From Lithospermum erythrorhizon (taxonomy: Eukaryota; Streptophyta; Magnoliopsida; Boraginales; Boraginaceae): 64,000 nt of DNA. Below are positions 36,715 through 54,275 of the stretch, piece by piece. The position numbers and the translations under genes are program-made. The stretch covers positions 248,001 to 312,000 of the forward strand of contig JADFUC010001644.1 in assembly GCA_019722365.1 (NCBI GenBank), read 5' to 3'. The notes under the pieces were generated by a model. That model saw only the letters and a list, made by a program, of their open reading frames with translations. It was not told where the DNA came from and made no database searches. Position 1 is the first letter of the stretch. Each line of letters starts with the position of its first letter.

Positions 36715-39402
36715 ATGCAGGAGAAAATTCAAAAACCGAAGAAGACGAATCTATTAGATCATCAATCAATCAAAAACCTCCTCGATGAATCCGTTACTGA
36801 GGTCACTTTATCACTTCACATCTTCATTTTATACAATTTTATTACTTTGTTAGTGATCTATTTTGATTTTAAATGTTCAAAATTATGAAAATATTATTTG
36901 CGCATTTTAATCGAAATTATCGCAGCATTAAAGAAACTACGTTAATAAAAAAGTGTGCAACGGTCGTACTAATGGCCCGTGTTCTCGGATAGCACGGATG
37001 AATTAATTGGGTATGTAACCACTTCAATACAAGATTTGCTCATTAAAAATATGATACTATCATTTGATGCATATTTCGCCAAATATTACACTACATTCGT
37101 TCTATTTAGTGTGAGATTTGACTTAGCAATAAAAAATACTCCCTCCTATTTTGATCATAAATCAGTCGTATTTATATATTTTGTAGTCCTATTACACACA
37201 AGTGTGTATAATGTCTATTATATAATTTTATTAATCGGTTTATATAAGTACAATGTTAAACGAATGAATTATAGTTTCATATGTAGTTTGACTTTTTTGT
37301 CAACCTTCGAGTTAAATTTAATGGAAGGAGTACTATGTATAACATATATAAAAATGCTTGAGTTCACACTTTAAAAAAGTCAGCCATCGAAGCTCAAAAC
37401 TGGAGATTATTTTGAGGATGGAGGGATTAATTTTATTGTTCAGTTGAATTTGTTGTTTATTTGATTTAATTTTGAATTTGATTTTTCTTTTCAGATTGTG
37501 AAGGGGAAGGGGTACGGTGAAGATGTGAGGATGAGCAACACTCGTTTATTGATTGGGTTGTTTATAATCATCGTCGCTCTTTTTGCTCAGTTCTACAATA
37601 AGAAGTTTCCCGATAACAAGAGTTTTGTCATTGGTTGCATTATATTATATCCTTACATTGATCTAACATCGAATATCATCTTTTTTGCACTGAATGTTTT
37701 GATTTATTCTGTTACATTAAAAATCATTCGGTTTATTTGCTTAATTGGAACTTATGGACTGCAGTTTTGAGAAGACCTTGCTTTTATTGTGCTAGCTTGA
37801 TATAGCTCATCTACTAAAACATCGATAGTGAATACATATAAAATGCCAGTTGTGATTGATATGTTAATTCCACGACAGGGGAAAAAGAGAACTAAATTAG
37901 ACCATAAATAATTTGATCCTCGTTGACTCCGTGATTATTTCAAGAATTTGCTTGTACAAGTAGTAATTGATTATCTCTGAAACGGATTTAGTGATTTATT
38001 GTTGTGTAATTGGATATGATGTTTTTTAAGTAAAACATATCACTCGAACCAATACCTATGTATGCAGGGATTTGGTTTTCTAATGATTGCTCACCATCTT
38101 TTCTTTAACCCTTTAGTACATATATCGTGTTCAATGGATTGTTGCAGCTCCTCATGTACACGAAGGAGAAGAATGCAATTTTGTTCACATATCCTCCACA
38201 AGTAAGTAGTGACATCAACAGTATTTGATTATTCTTCTGGTGAGTTAAAGTTACTCTGTCACTGTCTGGTTCATTTTTGTCAACTCAAGTGGACAAAATA
38301 TATACCTAAGACCTTTTATTACGTATATTTTGTTTCTGCCTATGTATACTATAATTTCTGACTGGCAGAGCATAAAGGAATAATACTATAGTGAAAATTG
38401 TTGATGTGTTAGGCAGTCGATTTTGGTCTTTAAGGTCTTCTACAAGCCTCCAAGTTACAGTATAGCGCTCATATTCATGATTTCTGTTTTTTAATTTTTT
38501 TATTTGTTTAACGCAATAGCTGTTGGACTATGAAGTGTTCTACGACTTGTAAACTAACCTAATCTAAGTTAACCTCAAGAAAAGTGTATTGTTTTTTAAC
38601 TTTCTTCATATTCATATTGTGATTTATCATATTTCCTTGTCATTTCTAGCTCAAAAGAACAATAAGCATCTTTAGTATTATGAAAATTTCTTGTACTTTT
38701 ATGTGCGACTGCCACTACTACAACTACAGTTGTGTTTATGTCAAAAAGTGTCTTTGATGCAAAACTTTGTGATTATGAAATATTTTATCTGTATCATAAT
38801 TTACAAATTCTTACCGTTTATTTGGATAAATTCATGCTATGAATCCAACTTAGGATGAAGGATAATAGCCGCAACCTATATAATTTCAATATCCTTTTGG
38901 AATACTGATTGTAACCTTGTTCTCAGACTCTTTATATGGTTGTTCTAAGATTTGTTTTTCAATATAGAATTGTTTTAAGTATATAGTTTTTCTCATAAGA
39001 TTTCTACAGCAGAAGACATAAGACGTCAACATTATATAGCTGTGAATTGTGTATTGAAACTCAGCCGTCTTTAATGGATTTTCTAGGGATCTTTCGACAG
39101 CACAGGCTTAATCGTTTCTTCAAAGTTGGGAAGATTCTCAGATATGTACACTCTTACTATAGCAAGTGCAGATCCAGACTCCATTTCAGCAAAACCTCCT
39201 GTGGAGATTACGAAAAGCGTCACACAGTGGTATCTGACTCTCTAAATGTGGTTATTGCTTTAAGCCTTTAATCAGCTTCTGAGTTTAATGGTCGCTTCCT
39301 TGCAGGTTCACCAAGGATGGGGTTCTGGTGGAGGGCCTCTTCTGGAAAGATGTTGAAGGACTGATACACGCATATGCTAAAGAAATAAAAAAGAGCAAAT
39401 AG
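36715..39402 (+). CDS. SPC25: Signal peptidase complex subunit 2 (SPC25)
   Basis: Non-catalytic subunit of the ER signal peptidase complex. Five exons: 36715-36801, 37495-37646, 38120-38201, 39087-39229 and 39306-39402. They sum to 561 nt (186 aa) in frame. Exon 1 has KKTNLLDHQSIKNLLDES, exon 2 VKGKGYGEDVRMSN and the first membrane segment ending AQFYNKKFPDN. Exon 3 has the second segment and YTKEKNAILFTYPP, exon 4 GRFSDMYTLTIASADP and KSVTQW, and exon 5 FTKDGVLVEGLFWKDVEGLI and a basic ER-retention-like tail KKSK. Intron 2 begins ATATCCTTAC and ends TTCTTTAACCCTTTAGTAC, so it is read as U12-type AT-AC; only that junction restores GCIILYIVFNG without a frame break. Intron 1 contains a MITE. 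Start ATG 36715 gives MQEKIQ. Confidence 0.93.
37139..37427. mobile_element. Stowaway-like MITE in SPC25 intron 1
   Basis: Ends CTCCCTCCTATTTTGATCAT on the left and, reverse complemented, ATCCCTCCATCCTCAAAATA on the right, flanked by TA on both sides. CTCCCTCC termini, a TA target duplication, a length near 290 bp and no coding content are typical of Tc1/mariner-derived Stowaway MITEs. Confidence 0.75.
37647..38119 (+). other. U12-type AT-AC intron (SPC25 intron 2)
   Basis: The 5' end ATATCCTTAC matches the U12 donor consensus (ATATCCTT). A branch-like TTCTTTAAC at 38101-38109 lies about 11 bases before the terminal AC at 38118-38119. No GT-AG pair gives the conserved protein here. The minor spliceosome would be needed to remove it. 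Confidence 0.85.
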
Positions 39403-40326
39403 CTTGTAGCAGTTGCTCCCGATTAGGCTCTTGGCGGGACAGAGAGATTTGAGGTTCACTAACCACAGATGAAGTAACTGAATCTATGATTGTTCTTTGA
39501 GTGGGATTTCAATTTTAACTAAGCTTTCTATCATATCGAAACTTTAATATACATTCTGAAATGTGCCCCTATAGTATTTTCCATGAGGATCACCTTGTTC
39601 GTGCATCCATCGTTGTTTTTATTGCCTGCCTCTTCTTTAATTTGCTTTGCATAAGTGAGTGATGGGCTGATGGAGTGATGGCAATCTCAATAAGTAACTC
39701 CATCATTACTATCACACATATACTTAGTGAGCCCGTAGCTTTAATCTTTTCAGCGAGTATTAGTACAGATCAAAGAATCTTTTCCCTCTGAAAAATGATC
39801 CATACGAACTTCAAATGAAATGGTGTAGTTCGATTCGGGTTATCAATAGCAATATGAGAAGCGGTATGGATAGAGGTCTAAGAATGAAAATAATAGACAC
39901 CAGTTTTGTTTGTAGCAATAGCCCTCTATTTCCAAAAACACAAAAACTTCGTAAAGTAATAGTCGCTCAATTTCAATATTTAGATGTAGCAACATTTTTT
40001 TGGTAGGCATATATATGACTTCTCTTAGGGAATGTATGTACCAACTACCAACAGGCAACATCCAGTAGACAATTTACCAACCAAAATACTCCGTATATGA
40101 TTAGTAGCAATAAGCAACCTCTAATTGAAAATATATAACCATTAACGGAGAACTGGAAAGCAATCGTACAACATCCAAACTAGTAAATATGAAAACATAG
40201 TAAGATTTTTGCTTAATGTTAGCATAGTAATACATTATTCTGAACAAAACATTGAAAAAACACCGACAGATCAAAAATCTAAAATGGAACGAGAACATTA
40301 TGATCTCAGAATCGACCACCAAAACA

Positions 40327-42015
<1,689 letters not shown>

Positions 42016-42081
42016 TTTTTGCTGCAAAGTGAAATTATTGACTATGACTTGTTGAGGTTGTGATTTTTATATCAAAAGATG

Positions 42082-42089
42082 TAGGGTTT
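42082..42089 (-). promoter_or_regulatory. Telo-box-like AAACCCTA upstream of RPL19
   Basis: Read on the gene's strand, AAACCCTA occurs about 70 bp before the start codon (consensus AAACCCTAA, last base differs). Such motifs are frequent in plant ribosomal protein promoters and leaders. Confidence 0.45.
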
Positions 42090-42109
42090 CTTATTGGGTT
42101 ATTGCAAAG

Positions 42110-42960
42110 TATATCCTATTCAGCCCAATTCAATCCAATTTCAAATATGGATTGGTTGGATTAAAATTTATCCGTCAAACTCCTAGCAAATACTTATAAT
42201 AACAATAATTGTATCGGCTATTTTTTAAATAAATAACAATTTCGGCCTCAATTAAACTTCCCACTACTACACTCGCAACAGGGGGCAAAATACCATTTCA
42301 TACCTGCCTCAATACTATTTGGGCGCTGTATAACAAATTTTCAGTCAAACTCGCATCCAATTTATTTTGAAAATATTGTATACTGCTGTTCACCTTTTGG
42401 CTAATATAAAACTTTTCGAAAGTTAATTGGAAATTGAGTTCTGATCAACCAAAAAAAAATTCTAGTTATCTAGCAGAAGTCAATGATAAACCGATGCCCC
42501 GAATCCGACTCACAACAACATAAACTCATGAGCTGAAAAATGCTAAATACAGTCGGGTCAAGTTTTCAAACCCATTATAATCTAACCGTTGGTCTACCAA
42601 CATAACATCACTAAATTATCTAACCACTACACCAAACTCTCGTCTGATCAGATACTCATTCGACCGTAAACGAACCGAATAACGCCCGAATTCATCAGGC
42701 TCGCCTCGAATATGTAACTATTTGAAAGTTCGGGCCTACTTTGAGTTCAAATCTAACCAAAATCTAAAGCTCGATTCGATTCGAAATTCATGTTCAAGGT
42801 TCCGTTTGACCATAAATTTAAAATTTCCATGATAAAAAGAAGAAAGCTAAAAGGATATTACAAATGTATATAATCTGAATCGAAACTTCTACTCAAACTC
42901 AGACAAACGTAAAAATGAGATTCCAACTCGATTCTATTCAAAGTACATAGAAACTTAGCT
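42110..42960. other. Intergenic between RPL19 and the copia relic
   Basis: No gene or recognisable repeat was seen; AT-rich with scattered short frames. Confidence 0.5.
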
Positions 42961-43016
42961 CGAATCGAGTCTTATAAAACTAATAAAGATAAAAACCCTC
43001 ACACCTACGCTGAAGA

Positions 43017-43285
43017 AAAAATTACTAGCGGGATATATGAGTATAAATACAAATCCATGGGCCTCCGCGATCTTTAAACAAGATACTACATTATTTATAT
43101 AAAAACATATAATTAAATTATAGCGAACGTAGTGACTTACAGCAAATGAAGAAATTCCACTGTAACCATTACGCTCAAATTCACAACGTGAATTTGACTT
43201 CACTTCAGCCTGTCAGAATATCAATCGATGACATTCTGCCAATTCACACCGTGAGTGTCAATCAAGAACTAATCTATGCTAGTAA
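43017..43285. repeat. Left copy of a ~250-bp direct repeat (possible LTR remnant)
   Basis: Diverged but collinear with 47964-48237 in the same orientation. Shared words include GAGTATAAATACAAAT, GATACTACATTATTTATATA, AACATATAATTAAAT, GTAGTGACTTAC, AATTTGACTTCACTT, GTCAGAATATCAATCG and CAAGAACTAATCTA. It abuts the broken reverse transcriptase segment of the copia relic, which fits a solo or truncated LTR. Confidence 0.7.
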
Positions 43286-43299
43286 GTCATTATAATTCA

Positions 43300-46000
43300 A
43301 TTCGTGAACTCGTTTCAAACCTTTCGCCATAAGTCTACCAAAACATCAACGCTTCCTCGTCTTTATCATGTTTCTCTTAAATACCCATTTACATTCAATG
43401 TATGGAAATTTCCATTCGTAAATCCAAAATGTAAGGACCAAACCTCATTTTCGTACATAGAATCCATCTCGTATCGCATGGCTATTTGCCATTTGTCACA
43501 TCCTCAAGTATTCATTGCTTCTTTGTGCTAGTTGGGCCTGCCACTTTCAACGATGAAAGCTTCACCATACCGCCTTCTGCTCGTGGGCGATCCCCTGGGC
43601 TGATCTCCCAGTATGTTCTTCCCCGCGATCGCTAACCGGTCTTCTACGAAAGCAGCGTTCCAATTCTTGTGGCCGACGCCTCCGCATTGGGACGCATCGA
43701 TATCGACTTCATCACTGAGCTTCATCAAGCATTTAACACCATTACTTCTAGTCCTTCTCGATAGATATTCCTTTCAAGAATACCTCGCCTCCGCAACGAA
43801 GATTTTATTCTCCCCGCCTGTAGAAGTAGTAACCAACCGCTTCCTCGATATCCCATGAATAAGATTTATCGATTGGGCGCAAGTTTATCTTTTGTTAATC
43901 TCTTCTAACATAAGCTTCATGTGCCCCCAAATCTTTTAGAAAACTCCAACTTGGGAATCTTCCCAAACCACTCGCTCACGGGAGTTTTATTCGCCGACTG
44001 TTGGACATCTCGCTTAAGGTGCCGGGCCGCGCTTAAGCGCATATCCCCAGAATTAATCGTAGATCGATAGGCTTATCATAGATCGAACCATGTCGGCGGT
44101 TCGATTCTTCGACACGCCATTGCGGGCGCTCTCTGCTGGAGCGAGTCATAAACAATACCACACACTCTCTAAGACGAGTATCAACTGGTGATCTAAATAT
44201 TCTCCACCTCTATCGTAATCGAGAATCTTTTATCAGTTTTCGTTTCAATTGCTTCAGACTTCATTTTGGAACTCCTTGAATTTCAAAGGACTCGCGGTTT
44301 GGTGGTCTCATCGTATACAAAACCCGCATTCATCGTAGTCATCAAGAAATGTAATGAAGTAGTTATAACCTCCTTCGCGACGTTGCTCATCGCCCACATA
44401 CATCAAATGCCAGATGATCCCCAATAAATCACTTGCCCTTTCATTTGCTGAAAGGGCATTTTGGTCATTTTGCCTGTATGCGCATCACACTTATCGTGAT
44501 GATTCATAATCTAAACCTTCAAGTATTCCAATCGAGCGAAGCTGATTCGCTCCGCACGCGACCTAGTCTCGCAATGCCATAGGTATGTTTGGTTTAAGTC
44601 GTTAGGCTTATTCCGCTTTTAAGTTTATGTTATATGACTCCATTAATCATGTCTAAAAACGTATAGACCATTTTTGAAAGTGAGTGCGGTACCAAATACT
44701 ACCCTATTCCCGCGATCCTAAATTATCGAGATCTATCAAAATGAAAACTATCATTATTCAAACAATGTAAATAATATTCCCCGCAAATTGCGTACATAAG
44801 AAACCGGAGATAAGTTCAAAACAAGGCCCGGGCAATTTTAAACTACCGGATCCTACCGGCAGCGGCCGCACCTTTCGCCATTTCCCACACGCATCCATTT
44901 CCTCTTCAGTCTTCTACCACTTCCGAGTTCCGCATATTACGACAACATGAACCACAACCGGTGCTCCAAGACCCACGAAGAGAATTAGAAAGCTTGTACA
45001 ACTTCAATAACATACATACTGTAGGCCGAGCTGGTCATGTAGACCATTCTTCCTATCATCTCATGGTCTGTGTCGACTTCCAAAAATGACTCAGTAAGCT
45101 CATAATAATGACACTTCACATCCTTCCTACCTCCTCCCTTTCCAAAGAATCCCTTGGGATTACTGAACCCTTGGCCTGGGCTGGGTAAACTTCTTTCTTC
45201 TTTCTCTTGACTTCTTTCTTGTTTTGGACCACCAAACAAAAGCGGAGTGTAGTTTTAGTCTTACTCAAAGATTCGGGATCATCTTACGCAGCTTCGCTTG
45301 TAGATAACTCAAACTTGCGATATTGAAGTTCATGACAAACCGGTAATTTGTCCGGAAGAGACTTCGTGACGAGATCCACAAATGTAGTTCTTTGGAGACA
45401 CCGGTGCCTGTATGCTGAAGGCCGATCGACCAAGCCAATCATTTTAATGTTACGGCTTCATGGGCCTGCCCTGCTCCCTCACTACCGGGCCCACGGTGCT
45501 AATGACAAATAGTCAGATTCTCTCAAGCTTTCTAATTCTTCGAATAATTCCTCAAGTTGTCGGGTATATGTCATACGCCGCCACCTTTTCATATTGAATT
45601 TGGAACGGTTGTCCATATCGGGCAAAAGACGGTGACATCGGACATCCACAACATCAAACTGCGGTTGCGATCCCTTTTCCGACGGGAGTAATTATCATTA
45701 GGTTTCATGGAACCTTATTGTTCAAAGACGTATTCGGGCCCTTCTTGCTCGGGAGAATGATTCTCGTCGGTGACCACCTCCGTCAAAATTCGAAGAGTCT
45801 CAAATTTCGCACTTTCAAGTGTCGAAATAAGCGAGTTCTGGGAGTGAAGAATAATGGGTAAATTATATTAATTCTACAAGAATAAGTAAATAAAATAAAT
45901 GTACTCATTAAACTATCATGCTAAAAACACTTACAAATAAATTGTAAAGTAAATACTAATACTTCAAATCTCACTTAAATATATTAGTATCAAGACCTAT
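43300..46000 (-). mobile_element. Ty1-copia retrotransposon relic (gag-pol), heavily decayed
   Basis: Translating the minus strand in shifting frames gives copia gag-pol blocks in the right order. These are a gag segment (FVMNFNIASLSYLQ, about 45.3 kb), a decayed zinc-knuckle-like KCHYY after a Lys/Gly-rich stretch (45.1 kb), a protease-adjacent VGNGE..LVLNL..VRNL block (about 44.8 kb), a GAG-preintegrase-like LWH block with GKMTKMPF (about 44.5 kb) and an integrase core RRGYNYFITFLDDY (44.39-44.34 kb). Further on come KTPVSEWFGKIPKLEF (about 43.97 kb) and an RT start RYEMDSMYENEVW (about 43.49-43.44 kb). Many stops and shifts separate them, and RT beyond its start plus RNase H is missing. 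Base composition is GC-richer than the flanks. It is not expected to be mobile. Confidence 0.85.
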
Positions 46001-47960
46001 TACACTTAAATTCAAACTAAGCAATTCCTACATTTTGAATCCAGCTTATAATAAGAGGTTGTCAACCAATTATGTAAAACTACACAACTTCAGGTCACTC
46101 AAAGATCTCATGTGATGCTACCCAACATTCAGATCTCGAAAACCGGTTAAGATACCAATTAAACCAAAGTGTTACTGATTGATCATCCGAAAAGCCCACA
46201 ACGTTAGCTGAAATCACTTCAATGATCCATTGTCATATCAAATGCAAATATCAGAACACCCGCCATCACGGTTAGCCCAATTGGATGCAGCTTGATCGCA
46301 CAACTTTTAAAATTGGCTCGACATTTGCTTAAATTTCTTTAATTTCATGTATTATTATTACTTGTTTTCATTTACTCACGATACTAGCAATACAATCAAG
46401 CAATACATGCAACATGAAAAATAAAAACAAAGAATGCACATTCAATAGATATACGACATTTTACTCTAACTCATTACATGATTTATCAAATACTAACATA
46501 AGTCCTAATTCTTGCATTCAGACTGATCCATCCGAGTCCACCAAGTATCACCACCGAAATGATCTTCAATATATATTCACTTTGTTACAATATTTATATA
46601 CTAACTCCATCTTAGACAAATTAGAAGTTCTATGAAAACATCAAGAATAAATAAATACAAGATGCATCGTAATACATATTTACAACATTACTGGCTCACG
46701 TGACCGAAAAATAAATAAACGGGTCATATCTATATACTTCCATTCCAATCACCATTACAAAAATATGCACTTTATTAAATCACATAAATGAACTTAATAA
46801 ATATTTTAAATTCAAGACGAAAATGCATTAGAATTATCAAATTAATTAATCCATGTCATTATACATATTAAAATTAATTAATATAAACTCTATTATCATA
46901 CACATGTCAATTAATAATTATTACAAATAATTATTAACTATATACATATTATGTAAAAATATTCATCACAAATATATTCTAAAAATACATTAAGTAGTGA
47001 AATTGTTACCATAATTGTTATATCACTTTTAAATTAATTTAAAAGATATAATATAAAGGAAATTAATTAATTGTCATCACATACCATCATAATTAATTAG
47101 TTGATTAAAATGAAAATAATCAACAAAAACCTAAATATATAACTAGTCCCATAATTTTGAGGAACCAAAATAATTAATAAATTCGAATTAGGTTTCTAAA
47201 ATTGGGGCACACGTCATAACGTGGGGTTTCTGACGACTGCCTCATGGAGGCCTACGGTCGACATCACGCCTCCGCCTGTGACGTCAGTTCAACGCCATTT
47301 TGGTACCCAAATCACCTCGAGAAGACACCGGACGCGCCCGCAGGGTCGCCGAAGTCGGCGCTGACGGCTGTAATAATACCATATTTAACTCTGCCGATGA
47401 CTTAATTCGCTTTGTAAAATCGCTTTTGGAGGCTTTTAAAAATTTTCAAAATTTATGAAATTCGAACACGTTAAACTTCATAATTTTCTTGAACAAATAC
47501 CACTGGTCGTTCATTAAAATAAATTTTCACATTTAATTATTAATTAAAAAGTCCGTAAATATCAAAATTGTTTTCGAGGCACTTAGAAAAAATCCAAAAA
47601 ATTATGAAATTTAATTTCTGAGATCTTCTACGTGCTATCTGGGTTCCAGAAAATTAGGGTTTTAATTTTACAAAATTTTACATGTTTCCCCAAACACGTT
47701 TTTACAAAATCGCTTTGAAACAAAATCAATTAATCGCCCTTTAATTTACGAACAAATTCATGTTAACAAATATTTATAATACATCATCATAAACTTGTAA
47801 CACATGTGTAAATCAATAATCAAGAACATGGTGATTTATTTCATCATATATTTAATAATTAAATATATGAACGCTAATTAATCAAATAAAATCGATAAAC
47901 ACAAAACAAGATAAAATAAATAATGAAAGAACTTTAATTCGGCCACGACGCTAATCAGTT
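46000..47960. other. AT-rich non-coding stretch upstream of the copia gag
   Basis: No gene recognised. If the copia relic is read on the minus strand, this would be its leader and possibly a long LTR. A weak initiator-tRNA-like primer site (TGGTATC, minus strand, about 46150-46158) is present. A GC-richer patch at 47190-47370 has no coding signal. Confidence 0.4.
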
Positions 47961-47963
47961 AAA

Positions 47964-48237
47964 ATTACTATGGATATACGAGTATAAATACAAATTCATA
48001 GTTCCGGTGATCTTAAAGTCAAGATACTACATTATTTATATAAAACATATAATTAAATGAGGCTAATAGTAGTGACTTACAACAGAATAAGCAGAATTCC
48101 ACCAAAATCCATTATCGCCTAAATCACAACGGAATTTGACTTCACTTACCCTTGTCAGAATATCAATCGTATATATCTCTAGTTAGTCCATACTCAGAGG
48201 CGACCAAGAACTAATCTACGCTAAGAACAACATTTAA
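47964..48237. repeat. Right copy of a ~250-bp direct repeat (possible LTR remnant)
   Basis: Same orientation as the copy at 43017-43285, with short indels and scattered substitutions between them. The two copies bracket the copia relic, consistent with the remains of its two LTRs. Neither terminal TG/CA nor a target duplication could be fixed with confidence. Confidence 0.65.
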
Positions 48238-48239
48238 CA

Positions 48240-49270
48240 AAACTCAGAAAACTCAAAATTCTTGAGAATTTCGCCAAAGGGGGCGGTTACTAGGTTTGGG
48301 TGAAAAGTTTTTACAAACTTATGATTTAAAAAAACTTAAAATATTATATAGTGCTGTGTTAAAACAAAGTTCTATAAAGAACCCGTTAAGATAATACTCG
48401 TTAATCCTGAATAATTGCTAAGACACTAATGAAATAAGACGAAATAACTATTTAATTAAAGTTTTAATTAAATAAGTATCAAATAATATCAATAATCTTT
48501 CAAGTTATTGATAAATATTGTAATTACTCGAACCAATTAAATAACTATTTAATTGATTCTATTTGTTCAATCGATATTCTACATAAAACGTAATTCCTCA
48601 GAATGGGACGAAATACATTTCTCAATTATATAGTCTCTTTTAATTTCATACACTAAATATAACTCAACGTCATCAGATGTGCGCGACCTTCTGCCTTTTA
48701 TAATAAGAAATAGAGCACAATAATAATCGACCAATTACTATTATTATAACGATTAACGAGTAAAGATCTAAGAATCGCTCATAACCCCTTAAATTATCAC
48801 GCAGAACTCACACTCAAGTAATATACAATTACTAAGCTTGAACACTCAAGCTTCCTGATAATCACATTTAACCCAACCGGGTAAACGCACTGCTACACAC
48901 AATCGTCGCGAATCCAAGCATAATAAACTAACCAATTCCTACTGATTTCCAACACACCATCGGCGCCCTTACCCACTACAAGCCTTATGTTCCTGAGTTG
49001 TTATACACAATGCATAAACAATATTTGTTTCATTTAAAACGACTATTTTGTCCTATAATTTTAAGTGTGAATTATAAAAATTATATTCAGTGATAAAATA
49101 AATATTTCAATAAGAAAAATCACTATTTCATGTCTCTATAGTGTCCGAAAGTGCCCATTACCGCCCCCCAACAACCAAAGAGCCGCACAATCCTACTCTT
49201 AACGTTTTCGTTCTCTTTTGCTAAGTATCACTTATCAGTATTGCTAGAGTGAATATTTCAGCAAACCAAA
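48240..49270. other. Intergenic upstream of ADSL
   Basis: No gene recognised; AT-rich. The last part is presumably the ADSL promoter and leader, with no single convincing element picked out. Confidence 0.45.
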
Positions 49271-49278
49271 TTGATCAA

Positions 49279-53381
<4,103 letters not shown>

Positions 53382-53399
53382 GGGGTGTTGTAGGGTGAG

Positions 53400-54270
53400 G
53401 CATGAATTTCAAGCTATCTAGTTTGGAATTATAATACAATGTTTTTGGTGTTTTATTGAGGAAGCCTCCCAGTGACCGGCGAAATTAACCCGATTGTTAA
53501 ACATTTCATTGTACCATTACTATCATCTCCTTGAAAGTTACTTCTGAGTTCTCTCATAGTCCTGGTTTGGCTTTGATGTATTTTCTTTATGGTCTGCCAA
53601 TTAATCAGATCAAAATACATTTGTATTTTTCCTAATAATCTTCATTTCTGTTCTTCAACATACCAAACTAGGGACTAGACTTCACTTTTAGGATACAAAT
53701 TCAACTCATAAATTGTGAATTCAAATATTTTAGTACATGCTATATTATGAAAATAAATGTCGATCCTTTATTTGAAACTCTTGTTCTTGCAGTGTGGATC
53801 TGTTGTTGTAAGATGAATTAGTATTTTCAGTTATTATCAACAAGATAATTTTGTCAATCAATATTATAAAATTTATTAATTTTGATTTAACTTTTTAATT
53901 ATAATGCATAGTCCAAATTAGTGTCGTTATTGAGTTGCGTTCAAGAGCATAAGAAGTGTCGATTTGGTAGGCGCATATCAGTCGGGTAATTATCAGGTGC
54001 CCCAGAATCACAAGGCCACGTATTGTACTCGGGATTGGCTTCGATAATCAGTAAATGCGATAATAAAATAGGGTTATTTGAATTAATTGATAATGTCAAT
54101 AATGTCGAGTTAGATTTTTTCGAATATTGAATTATCCGTCAGATTACAATTATTTGTCGTAACCACCACCTGCTCACCTCCAAAATCCAAAAGAGAGAAA
54201 GCGCGCGCTACTCTCCAAATTCTTCTATATAATCAGCATCATAACTAACTAACTTCTCATTTTGAATTTC
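53400..54270. other. Intergenic: ADSL 3' region and GH17 upstream region
   Basis: AT-rich and non-coding. The first part is probably the ADSL 3' UTR. No element of note was recognised apart from ordinary AT-rich promoter-like sequence before 54276. Confidence 0.5.
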
Positions 54271-54275
54271 ACAAA

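Noticed and set aside
46150..46158. Primer-binding site for the copia relic
   Set aside because: Only TGGTATC matches the initiator tRNA complement and the following bases differ, so it is too weak to call as a feature.
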